A stretch of DNA of 64,000 nucleotides from positions 124,001 to 188,000 of the forward strand of contig NZ_CP121634.1 of assembly GCF_029714945.1 (NCBI RefSeq), read 5' to 3'. The notes under the pieces were generated by a model. That model was given only the letters and a program-made list of their open reading frames with translations. It ran no database searches and was not told the DNA's origin. A program made the translations under genes and the position numbers. Positions 46,501-54,397 of the stretch are shown piece after piece; positions within the stretch are counted from its first letter, which is position 1, and each line of letters begins with the position of its first letter. Origin of the DNA: Bradyrhizobium sp. CIAT3101. Its GTDB lineage: Bacteria; Pseudomonadota; Alphaproteobacteria; Rhizobiales; Xanthobacteraceae.

Positions 46501-49500
46501 CGACGAGAAACGCCCGACCGAGCGCGTCGAAGTGCGTCCGTGTCGGCGTGCCCGCGTGCCCAGGATCGTCAGGGGTAGAGGCAGTCTTGAGCGCGGCATC
46601 ATGCTCGTGCTGGCGACGCCAGGTAATGGCCTCGCTGTTGCCCGGGAACGACTCGTTCAGCCCGCTCGTCGTGGTGCGGCGCCTGTACCAGGTAGGCGAA
46701 GCGCCCTCGATCAGCGTCCACTCGTCGCTCGGCAGTCGCCGGAAGAACGCGGCCACGTCGGGGTCGTTCAACGGATCGATGAGAACCGTATCGTTGCGGT
46801 CCCAGGCCGCCTGCTGCCACGGATCGAAGACGATTTTTTCCCAGCTATGATCGGGATGGAGCGTGGCGGCGAGACGCCCGAGCGGATCGTAGAACAGGAT
46901 GGGGCTTACGCCAGCGCGGCGAAACTCGAACTCATGAGGTGCAGCGCCGCCCCCTTCCTCGACGAAGAACGGCTCGTATTGCCGTACGGGGTGACCCTTG
47001 TTGTTGAAGATGGTCCAGCCGCTGCCGAGCCAGCGACGGGGCTTGCCGGGTCCCGGCATATCCTTGATCTGCGGCGCTGTGCGAATCTTCTGCTGAACAG
47101 CGCGGCCGAACCCGTCCGAATAATTGAAGCGGCACTGGATTTGTTCAGCCGCCGGCAAATCCGCGCCGATCCAGGCCGTCGCCCTGGCGTCGTCGGCGAA
47201 TGGTACCTTGACATGAAATCTGCGCTCGAGCGCCGCGGCGTATACCGGCGAGCCCGGTTGTTGATTGGCGAGGCTCGAGCGGCGGAAACGCATTACGTCG
47301 TAGAGATAACGACAGGTGGCCGTCCCAAGCAGGGCCGAAGCCTTTCCGGCCGGGTCGGCAAAGAACGCCGTGATTTCGCTATCGCCTGGATCCGGATTTA
47401 CATCCTCTAGAGTATCCCCAAACTCGCCGATCGATTCGGCTTGGCCCAGCACCGCTGTCGCGGCGACCAGTCCCCGCAGGTCGAAGACGGCTGCAACGTG
47501 ATTGCCGTTCGCATCGCTGATCAGCTTGGGTTGTAGCACACGGTAGTCGTAGCTGGCACGCGTGCTGTTGTCTGCCGCATCGGTGATTTCGGTGATGCGC
47601 AGAATGGCGTCTTCGTAAGCCACACGAGTGGCATTGCCGAAAGCATCCACGAAGCGATGCGGCAGGAAGAAGCGCTTGCGCGCGAACGCCAGCTCAGCCG
47701 CCGCGCCCTGTGGAGTGCCGTTGGCGTCAGGTGCGAAAAAGGTGCGGCCGGAGGAGATCCAGAACGATCCGTCACCCTCCGGCTCCGAATAGCCGGCAGC
47801 GCCGTCACGCAGGTAGGTCGTCACGGCGGTCGCGTCCACCTTACCTTCAAAGTTGTCAGCCATGCCGGGCGTGATCGCGAGCTTGAGCTCCTCGCCGACA
47901 AGAGCCAGCGATTCCAATTCACCGAGCGCGAGTAGCCCTTTGAGGTCGTTGCGACGGTAGTGGGTACGCGCCTGCTCGATCAAGCGGCGTTCGCGGCGCG
48001 TGTAGCTCAGCGCTGCCCCATAGGCGAGTTCCGGAATATCAGCGAGATGTTCTGCCGCCTCTTGCAGCGCCTCGAACGAAAGCGCCGTCGCCTTCTCCCA
48101 TTCGGGATCGCCAAGCTCATAGATGCGCAACTCGGCCGGCAGCGGCGTTCGCCAGGCATCGGGCAGCGTGTCGACCGCTTTCGTGAACGTACTGACCGTA
48201 AGAGTCAGCAGCGATCGTCGTTGCGTCGCCTGCTCGTCGGGTGTCAGCTTCTGCCGGGGCTTTGTCTGCGGATCCTCAGGCTCCGGCTGCCTGCGTCCGT
48301 ACCCGATGGCGACTGCTTGCTCGACATTGCCGTAGTCGTCGACCTTCAGGCTCAGCGCGTGGCTGACGCGCGGGTCGGGCGGATCGGTCCTCTCGTAATG
48401 AGCCTGCACAGTCTCGCGTGGATGCACGAAAAAGACCGCATGCGAATTGTTGCCGCGAGCCTGAAGCATGCGAATTGTGAAATTCTGCCCGATGACCTGA
48501 TACGGCCTCGCAGCGCGCGCCTTGACCTCGGCCGTGGAATTGGCCTCCGCATCGAGCGCATAGACCTCTTGCCGCAGCATGCGGCCGCGCAAAGCGCGAC
48601 AGGCCTCGCGTACCTCATCTGGACTCAGCTCTGGCGGAAACACGGTGTCGGCGACATCGACCGCACCCGAATCTGCGTTCCAGTATTCCCGCTTGAACGC
48701 TGCGACTAGCGAGTCATCGTCGTACCAGGCGCCGTGGTGAAACCAGGTTTTCGTCAGCGCCGGCGGAACGTAAGACGTCGACTCCCAGTTCTCATAACTG
48801 CCGGCATGGGATACCGCCTCGACATGCTCGCTGTCCCATTGCTCGACCATCCCGAAGCCGCGAAACTCGCGCTCGACGCCGTCGAAGAAGCCGTGATGAT
48901 AGGCGTAACGGGAGACAAACAGATTTCGCGCGATGGCATCCTCGGTCTCGACGGTTTGCACGACGTGCACCGGAAAAGGCAGCCGCGTGATCCACGGCCG
49001 CCCCTCCGCAAGGTCCGACAGATAGAATTCGGTCGAACTGCGATATGAGAGCCTAGTTTCGGCACCGAGATTATTGCGTATCCGCGTGAGCAGGTGGGGC
49101 TTCACGCCGCCCGTGAGGTCGACCACGCAGAAATGGCTGCCCGCGTCAGCGGATGCGTCCGACGACCAGATCAGACAGCCTGTCCCCCGACCGAAGAAGT
49201 CCGCGCTCGTGACCTCCGCAAAATTATGCGCGATGCGAAACGGAATGGGCTGACGCGTCGACCAGCCGTTACCGGAATGGTTGGCCCAGAAGGCGGCGCC
49301 CGGCCGCCCGAGATAGACCAGATCGGCAACGCCCGAACCATCGACGTCGAGAACGCGCACGCGCGCCGGATCGAATTGATCGGGGCTGTCGAAGATCGGC
49401 GCATTATCCATCTCAATTCGCGCGCCGAATCGGCCATAGCCGAGGTTGGGCCAATAGCAGACTTCGCCGTTGCGAATACGCACGATGTCGGTCAGGCCGT

Positions 49501-51373
49501 CGCCCGACATGTCGGCAAGGAAAATCGTTTGCACCACCTCGCTGAAGACGCATACCGGGCCGAGCTTCTCGTCGAGAAGTTTCGAGACGCGATGAACCGC
49601 GCCGTAACCATCTTCGCCGAGGCCCTCCTGCCATACGAAGCAGTCGTGTTCCGCCACTACGATCTCCGCGCGCCCGTCCCCATCGAGATCCACCAGTCGG
49701 ACATTGGGATCGTTCAGCGCATATGCCGGCCGCCGAGGCAGAGCACGAGGCGCGTGCCATCCCCCTCGCTCGTTTCGCTTGTAAACCAGGGCTGCTTGCG
49801 GCGAGTACGCCACGACATCGAGCGAACCGTCCCCAGCAAGATCGACCAGCGTCGCGCCGGTGAATGCCGCGGGAGGCTGGAAAGACAACGGCTGAGGCGG
49901 CCGAAATGCTCCCGCAGACAACGGCTCGTGAGGTGACAAACCGCCAGAATCCGCGAGCGGAGACCAGCGGTTCGGCGCGTACCGCCAGGCGTCGTCCCCG
50001 CGTGACAAAACGCCTTGAATGCCCTCACCGTCGAGATCGACCCATTCATTTCGCGCGCCGTCCACGCCCGTGGCAAGCGCCGGCGCATCGGTGTGCCCGA
50101 TCGACCTAAGCTGCATCGCTCCCGCAACGGAATAGTCAAACTCAAGAGGCGGCCAATCGGCATGATCGTAGGCAGTCGCCTGATTGCCTCGTCTGAGGTT
50201 GATCTGTTGGAGGGACCCGAGCTTTGCCAGGATAGGCGATTCAACGATTGCGGCCGTCTCAGTGGCTGACGGATCGGCGGGGCCGTATTCGAACACAAGC
50301 GCGTGCGTCAGCCCGGCATAACCGGTCTCCCGTCCTTCGATTTCGACCGACAGGTTCGATTCGAACACGATTCGCCGACACAGACGGGCCGTACGGACTT
50401 CGAAGCCGGCGCGGTAGCTCGAGAAGGCATCGGCCCGCAGATTCCATGCACCATTGTCAAGAGTGGGCTCGTCGGCCGGCCGAACCGTATAGTCGAAAAA
50501 GGCGCGAAATTGCCAATTGTCGACGAACGAAGCCGTCGATTCTATCAGGCCGGCAATTGCTGGCCAGTAATTCGGGCCCGATTCAGCAAAGAACGGCTCG
50601 CGGTTTGCATAAACGACTGACTCGATGTGACTGCCGGCAAAGCGCGCTCGGCCCTCGACGCGATGCGCTTCGGAAAGCCGCAGCGGATCCACTCCGACCA
50701 AGTCCTCCCGACGATAGCGATAGGCGACGGCATTGCCCTTATCGTCAAAGGAGCATTGCAGCAGCCATTGGAAAACACGCGTTGGATCGTCTGGATCGGC
50801 AATCCGCGCTTCCGACGTAAAGCCAAGAACATGCGTGACGTTGTCTCGCGAAATGACTCGCCAGTGGGTGTTCGCGGCGTTTCTTCGGCTGATCCAAAGC
50901 TCGATGCGCGCGAAATTCGCTTCAACGCGGGGGCGAAAACGACGCACTTCATATTCCCCCCGTACTTCTGTCAGCGCGACCGGGACGAGGTCTTCCGCGC
51001 CAGAATAAATGAAGACGTCGCCATCTTCGTACTTCGGCAATCCCTTGTCGGTCTTGCGGGAGATCGTGGAAATGTCCAGCTGCCAACCCGCGCCAAAAAG
51101 CCCGTTTCCGGAGCCTGAATCGTAGGTCAGCTGGAGGTTCGGCCCAAAGGCGCCACGGGCCTCCAAAAATGGCAAAGGCACCGACAAAGACCCGGTGCCT
51201 GTGTGAGCATTGAATGAAAACTTTTCTCCGATCCCTCTGAGAGCGCCCCCTCCTTTCGGAAGGTTTAGGGAGGGCGCGAACCCGGTTGGAGATGGGCCGA
51301 CGCGCGTTGCGGAGCCTGCGCCGTCCCTGACATCGTTAATTGGCGCGGACGTACGCATAGTCGCCCCGAGCAA
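43544..51373 (-). CDS. TcB-TcC fusion with restriction-endonuclease-fold toxin
   Basis: 2609 aa. It starts with an SpvB-type domain (about 36-330; LPKGGGALRGIGEKFSFNAH). FG-GAP-like calcium repeats follow (ADMSGDGLTDIVRIRNGEV, about 500-680), then TcB middle domains (HHGFFDGVEREFRGFGM, about 835) and RHS/YD repeats. The core ends near 2240-2300 with YRYTGKERDEESGLNYNGAR and FRDGTG. The usual DPxG cleavage motif is altered there (Asp kept, Pro to Gly). An Ala/Val-rich hydrophobic pretoxin region (about 2310-2380) follows, and then an end domain with Glu, IPDLRD and GEVKT, a PD-(D/E)xK nuclease pattern. The cocoon would enclose the toxin until TcA injects it. The start at 51373 is favoured by the SpvB position. 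No immunity gene is visible next to it. Confidence 0.88.
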   Translation of the reverse strand: MLGATMRTSAPINDVRDGAGSATRVGPSPTGFAPSLNLPKGGGALRGIGEKFSFNAHTGTGSLSVPLPFLEARGAFGPNLQLTYDSGSGNGLFGAGWQLDISTISRKTDKGLPKYEDGDVFIYSGAEDLVPVALTEVRGEYEVRRFRPRVEANFARIELWISRRNAANTHWRVISRDNVTHVLGFTSEARIADPDDPTRVFQWLLQCSFDDKGNAVAYRYRREDLVGVDPLRLSEAHRVEGRARFAGSHIESVVYANREPFFAESGPNYWPAIAGLIESTASFVDNWQFRAFFDYTVRPADEPTLDNGAWNLRADAFSSYRAGFEVRTARLCRRIVFESNLSVEIEGRETGYAGLTHALVFEYGPADPSATETAAIVESPILAKLGSLQQINLRRGNQATAYDHADWPPLEFDYSVAGAMQLRSIGHTDAPALATGVDGARNEWVDLDGEGIQGVLSRGDDAWRYAPNRWSPLADSGGLSPHEPLSAGAFRPPQPLSFQPPAAFTGATLVDLAGDGSLDVVAYSPQAALVYKRNERGGWHAPRALPRRPAYALNDPNVRLVDLDGDGRAEIVVAEHDCFVWQEGLGEDGYGAVHRVSKLLDEKLGPVCVFSEVVQTIFLADMSGDGLTDIVRIRNGEVCYWPNLGYGRFGARIEMDNAPIFDSPDQFDPARVRVLDVDGSGVADLVYLGRPGAAFWANHSGNGWSTRQPIPFRIAHNFAEVTSADFFGRGTGCLIWSSDASADAGSHFCVVDLTGGVKPHLLTRIRNNLGAETRLSYRSSTEFYLSDLAEGRPWITRLPFPVHVVQTVETEDAIARNLFVSRYAYHHGFFDGVEREFRGFGMVEQWDSEHVEAVSHAGSYENWESTSYVPPALTKTWFHHGAWYDDDSLVAAFKREYWNADSGAVDVADTVFPPELSPDEVREACRALRGRMLRQEVYALDAEANSTAEVKARAARPYQVIGQNFTIRMLQARGNNSHAVFFVHPRETVQAHYERTDPPDPRVSHALSLKVDDYGNVEQAVAIGYGRRQPEPEDPQTKPRQKLTPDEQATQRRSLLTLTVSTFTKAVDTLPDAWRTPLPAELRIYELGDPEWEKATALSFEALQEAAEHLADIPELAYGAALSYTRRERRLIEQARTHYRRNDLKGLLALGELESLALVGEELKLAITPGMADNFEGKVDATAVTTYLRDGAAGYSEPEGDGSFWISSGRTFFAPDANGTPQGAAAELAFARKRFFLPHRFVDAFGNATRVAYEDAILRITEITDAADNSTRASYDYRVLQPKLISDANGNHVAAVFDLRGLVAATAVLGQAESIGEFGDTLEDVNPDPGDSEITAFFADPAGKASALLGTATCRYLYDVMRFRRSSLANQQPGSPVYAAALERRFHVKVPFADDARATAWIGADLPAAEQIQCRFNYSDGFGRAVQQKIRTAPQIKDMPGPGKPRRWLGSGWTIFNNKGHPVRQYEPFFVEEGGGAAPHEFEFRRAGVSPILFYDPLGRLAATLHPDHSWEKIVFDPWQQAAWDRNDTVLIDPLNDPDVAAFFRRLPSDEWTLIEGASPTWYRRRTTTSGLNESFPGNSEAITWRRQHEHDAALKTASTPDDPGHAGTPTRTHFDALGRAFLVVTHNRYVDPRSQAKKEEFAHTRTMLDIEGNRRSVFDALGRAVTTWDYDLLGRLLRETSMDAGRHWTLPDAAGQPLRRWDDRDHAFRHRYDALRRPLENWLAKTSDAAQMQGVCYERFTYGEREGAPADRNLRGRVWKHEDTAGLVTIGGYDAKGNLASWTRQFCRDYKTTPDWSTGPALEEETAGWRTDYDALNRPIRLITPYARKTAGDCQSFVRYNLAGQLFATTVRTPAEPFLVVRGIDYNARGQRRVIQYGNNKGGHGLRTTLSYDDKTFRLLSLVTANTDPDATTDKYQALDYVYDPVGNVIAVRDTAQATFYFKQKVAGPDADYEYDALYRLTSASGREHEGQNRPPNAWDVQRAGTFDGGCGFTFFPNPNDTKAMRPYTQRYAYDMVGNIEEMLHQAGSQGSWRRVYGYELVAGSRDKRSNRLVSTTIGGMTERYDYDAHGSMIAMPHLAAMETDFRDQLSLTARQSVRCAQDRPYSRGEVTYYVYDAAGERARKVTEREGRRVSERRYFGAAEDYRAYAANGRDLDVERMSLHVSDDERRFALFETVTNGGDDAAKHLIRSQFPNHLGSACLEVQFDKKAPVISYEEFYPFGTTAYLAVNASIKAAAKRYRYTGKERDEESGLNYNGARYLAVWLGRWVSADPSGLKDGPNRYSYARDNPVRFRDGTGRLSSETWANAEAFGLGVAKGAGIAVLAVAGIALVVAAAPALAVAGAAALGASAAVATAAGTATAGAINIALAGLAVYGAVQTAKTTAEIGYGVNERGQRLSPSERWEKAGELTGGILGGLATAKGAQFGVKRFGQLFSESNVAGAPTASRQGSVAQAPTVSGEASASVARSNVGTEIATAETAPSADPKASGKAFERLVVETFEFATKQRAENTSRGKLIPDLRDEFGEVVGEVKTNALTKPTARQIGQGRDKLQFEKYREVSDDLMLVTNPDEGGSARFKPNVRETFGLVIKISEESLRSLAKRTDWK

Positions 51374-51680
51374 TCCGGGGCCCTGTGCGGCCGCGAGCTA
51401 CCTCACGCTAGGCCGTCACAATTCCCCGGCTGAAAATCCGTTTCGACGAAGGGCGCGGCCCACGTCGTCGCCCTATTTAGAAAGCTGCAAATCCCAAGAT
51501 TCCTGCGCGCGATCCCGGGTTCAGTACAAATAGCCCAATTGCATTTTTTCCCGATACTAGCTTAGGATGCTATCGAGCCGCTGAGCGCGATGTCAACCTG
51601 AAAGCGAAGTGGCACGCCGGACTTTCGAGATTTTCAGATCGATTTTTGCGCTCAGGCAGTGAGCAAAGGTGGTTGGGAAA
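51374..51680. promoter_or_regulatory. Divergent promoter region, TcBC gene / right membrane-protein gene
   Basis: About 300 bp of lower GC between two divergent starts, so both promoters should lie here. No clear operator is seen. A GTG at 51669 could extend the rightward gene by four codons. Confidence 0.4.
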
Positions 51681-52838
51681 ATGTCGTCGCCGTATCCTGG
51701 TGAACCGCAGCGCCGCCTGTCATGGACCGTCCTTGGATCAATCGCAGGACTCGGAGTACTAGTCCTGATCGTGGTCGCGGGTGTGTTTTGGATCAACCGC
51801 GGCGGCAGTTTACCATTGATCGGCAAATCGGAGCCTTCTCAGGCCACTGCCATCGGATCCAATGCGACACGCCCCACCGAAGTCTTCTTCCTCGACGGCT
51901 TGAAACCGCAACCCAGCGCAGACGATGCGGAGTGGTCCGCGGCGCGTTCCGACCATCAGCTAGTTGCCTACGCAGTCTTCAATTGCAAACAATTATCTGA
52001 CGTTGCAATCGACGTACTGCCCCGGCACGCCTTCAGCGCGTTGATGCTCGATCTTACGCCAGCCGGAAGCCATGTGTTTCTTACCAAAGCGGGAGATGAG
52101 GCCGCTCTTGCAAACCGAGATAAAGACCAGAAGCTCTTGCAACTGACTGGTGATGACCGCGACCTCCTGGCCCTCAGCGATTCGATTGCGCGCGCCCGAA
52201 TAGCGGCGGCAGAGGGGGCCGGCGCGAATTTTCCTTGGGTTCAAAGGCTCGGATTGGCTACATTGATTGTTTCTGCATTCGCGACTCTCTTTGTGACGCT
52301 GCAAGGTAAGATGAGTCCCGTTAAGCTGACCGATGACGAGCAGAAGACCCTTCAACGAGAAAAGTTGAGAACGCGGCTTTGGCATGTGAGTTTTGGCCCC
52401 GGCTCAGGCTTTAGGTGGGTCGCCTTCTTTGCAATAGCTCTATCGATTGCCGGCACCTCGTTGACTGGCCTTAAGCAGGTTTATGATCCGACAAGAATAT
52501 TGTCGCAGAACACTCGTGCCTTGCTCAACTTGCGCCAGCTACATCAGGAAATCATCCTTGCGGCGAAATGCGACTCACAAACAAAATCAGTCACGAGAGA
52601 CAATCGGATCGAGGCTTGGGCAAATGCGATTCGTCGGCTTCGAGCGGCGATCATCCCAGATTATGGTTCATTTGCTAATCTGGACGTGGGCGGCTCGTCT
52701 CAGCAACCAGACCTCACTCAAACTGTTCCGCAACCGCCACCTCAGGCAGGAAACGCCGCACCGTCATCGAACGTATCGCCGCCCGCGGCGTCACCCTCAC
52801 CACCTAATTCCGCGGCTCCTCCCGCGGGACCGCAATAG
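51681..52838 (+). CDS. Membrane protein with Pro/Ala-rich tail, right of the toxin genes
   Basis: 385 aa. Hydrophobic segments occur near residues 17-38 (GSIAGLGVLVLIVVAGVFWI), 185-205 (LATLIVSAFATLFVTL) and 243-263 (FRWVAFFAIALSIAGTSLTG). The region after TM1 holds about 145 residues, probably on the periplasmic side. The tail (about 345-385) is Pro/Ala/Ser-rich and disordered. The helix after TM3 (ILSQNTRALLNLRQLHQEII) may be coiled. No known family is recognised. It heads the plus-strand group with a hydrolase and a caspase-like protein, 320 bp upstream of the former. Confidence 0.65.
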   Translation: MSSPYPGEPQRRLSWTVLGSIAGLGVLVLIVVAGVFWINRGGSLPLIGKSEPSQATAIGSNATRPTEVFFLDGLKPQPSADDAEWSAARSDHQLVAYAVFNCKQLSDVAIDVLPRHAFSALMLDLTPAGSHVFLTKAGDEAALANRDKDQKLLQLTGDDRDLLALSDSIARARIAAAEGAGANFPWVQRLGLATLIVSAFATLFVTLQGKMSPVKLTDDEQKTLQREKLRTRLWHVSFGPGSGFRWVAFFAIALSIAGTSLTGLKQVYDPTRILSQNTRALLNLRQLHQEIILAAKCDSQTKSVTRDNRIEAWANAIRRLRAAIIPDYGSFANLDVGGSSQQPDLTQTVPQPPPQAGNAAPSSNVSPPAASPSPPNSAAPPAGPQ

Positions 52839-53159
52839 TGCGCGGGGCGGTTGCAGCCCAGCTTTGCACCGGCCTGGGCCGCCGGTAAGCGGCGTTTCAC
52901 GAATGCCTCGGTAGAGCAAGATTCCTGTTGCGCCAACTCAGTGTGCTAAAGTGAAATATCTCCCGATCAGAAAAACTTAAGCGTTCTACATCTCGATCTC
53001 TTCATTCACGAAGCCGTGGGACCGACGACTTTTCTGCGCATGCGCGGCAACAACGGACGCGAACGTGCAGGACCGCTTAAACTCGCGCCACGAAAGACGC
53101 GCGACCCGAACGATAATTCTCGATGCGACACTAGCTTTTGGAGAATTGTGGAGAAGGAT
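52839..53159. other. Intergenic stretch before the right hydrolase gene
   Basis: No gene is seen. The last part holds the hydrolase ribosome-binding site (GGAGAAGG). A separate promoter may exist here, as the stretch is long for an operon gap. Confidence 0.35.
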
Positions 53160-54392
53160 ATGCCAGATACCTTGCTCTTTATCCACGGAACGGGCGTTCG
53201 CAAGAGCGGCTTCGACCAGACGATGGCTCTTTTGCGCAAAGGATTCGAGGGAAAGCTTCCGATCGAGATCGAGGGCGTCTGCTGGGGCCCCGACCTCGGC
53301 GTCAACGTCGACGACGAGGCTATCAAGCAGGTGCTGCCGCCGACTGCGGCGAAAGCCGACGAAATCGGTCCCGAAGAGATAGGGATGAAGGCGGCACTTT
53401 GGGCCGAACTGCTCCGCGATCCGCTGCTCGAACTGCGGATGGCCTCGATGCGACCTCCGGCTCAGGCCGATCAGAACGCCGCCATGCCGGGCGTTCAGAC
53501 TCCGGACATCGCCATGACGAACATGCTTGCCGACGTGGCGCAAAAAGTCTCGGACCCGCTTCCTGGCGAGGTGAAAGCTCAAGACATCCGGCAGGCGGCC
53601 CTCTGGTTGCTGAAAGAGCCCCTGCTCGCTTCTGCAGCGTCAGCGGCAGGCGATGCCTTGGACACGGATCTCGTGAAAGCGGTGGCTCGTGCGATCGTGG
53701 CGAAGGCCCTGATCGGCTATCGCAACGAAGTTGGCACAGGCCCGAGTGCGCTTTACGTCGCGGATGAGCGCGACGAACTTGTTCAAAAGATCGTTGATCT
53801 CTTTCCGGGGACGAAAGGATTAGGATCATGGCTTTGGGACGGCGTGAAATCCCTAGCCGAAGGCGTCGCGACCTATTACGGACGCGACCGAAGAACTGGC
53901 CTTATGAACGGAGTGTCTCCGGGCGTCGGCGACATCCTACTCTACGAACGCCGCGGTGACGACATTCTCACCGCGATCGAGAGGAAGATCGTCGGACTTG
54001 CCGAACAGAAAAAACGCGTCGTTGTCTTGGGACACAGCCTGGGAGGCATCATGATGGTCGACTTACTCTCGCGCGCTCGACAAGCGGGCCGGTTGCCAGT
54101 CGAAAAGTTGATCACGGTCGGCTCTCAAGCGCCTGTTTTGTTCAAGTTCGACGCGCTCGGAACGATGCGGCTGAAGCAAGCGCTTCCGGCGGGAGCCCCG
54201 TACCAGCCATGGCTCAACATCTTCGACCGCAACGATTTCCTGTCGTTCTGCGCCAGTCGTGCGTTCCCCGGCGTGACCGACGGGATCGAGGATTTCGAGA
54301 TCGCGTCGAACGTTCCGTTCCCAGAAGCGCACAGCGCGTATTTCCGTCAATCTGCGTTCTACGAGAAGATCACCCAGAGCTGGCCGAAATAG
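53160..54392 (+). CDS. Alpha/beta hydrolase paired with the caspase-like protein
   Basis: 410 aa from the ATG at 53160, chosen because GGAGAAGG lies just upstream and the first beta strand (PDTLLFIHGTGVRKSGF) starts there; a longer frame is not conserved. The nucleophile elbow is VVVLGHSLGGIMMVDLL (Ser293). NIFDRNDFLSFCASR and the C-terminal PEAHSAYFRQS offer the Asp and His. About 190 residues between the first strand and the elbow form a family-specific insertion. It resembles lipase- or peptidase-like hydrolases seen next to caspase proteins in conflict systems. The caspase gene starts five bases after its stop, so coupled expression is expected. Confidence 0.85.
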   Translation: MPDTLLFIHGTGVRKSGFDQTMALLRKGFEGKLPIEIEGVCWGPDLGVNVDDEAIKQVLPPTAAKADEIGPEEIGMKAALWAELLRDPLLELRMASMRPPAQADQNAAMPGVQTPDIAMTNMLADVAQKVSDPLPGEVKAQDIRQAALWLLKEPLLASAASAAGDALDTDLVKAVARAIVAKALIGYRNEVGTGPSALYVADERDELVQKIVDLFPGTKGLGSWLWDGVKSLAEGVATYYGRDRRTGLMNGVSPGVGDILLYERRGDDILTAIERKIVGLAEQKKRVVVLGHSLGGIMMVDLLSRARQAGRLPVEKLITVGSQAPVLFKFDALGTMRLKQALPAGAPYQPWLNIFDRNDFLSFCASRAFPGVTDGIEDFEIASNVPFPEAHSAYFRQSAFYEKITQSWPK

Positions 54393-54397
54393 TGACT

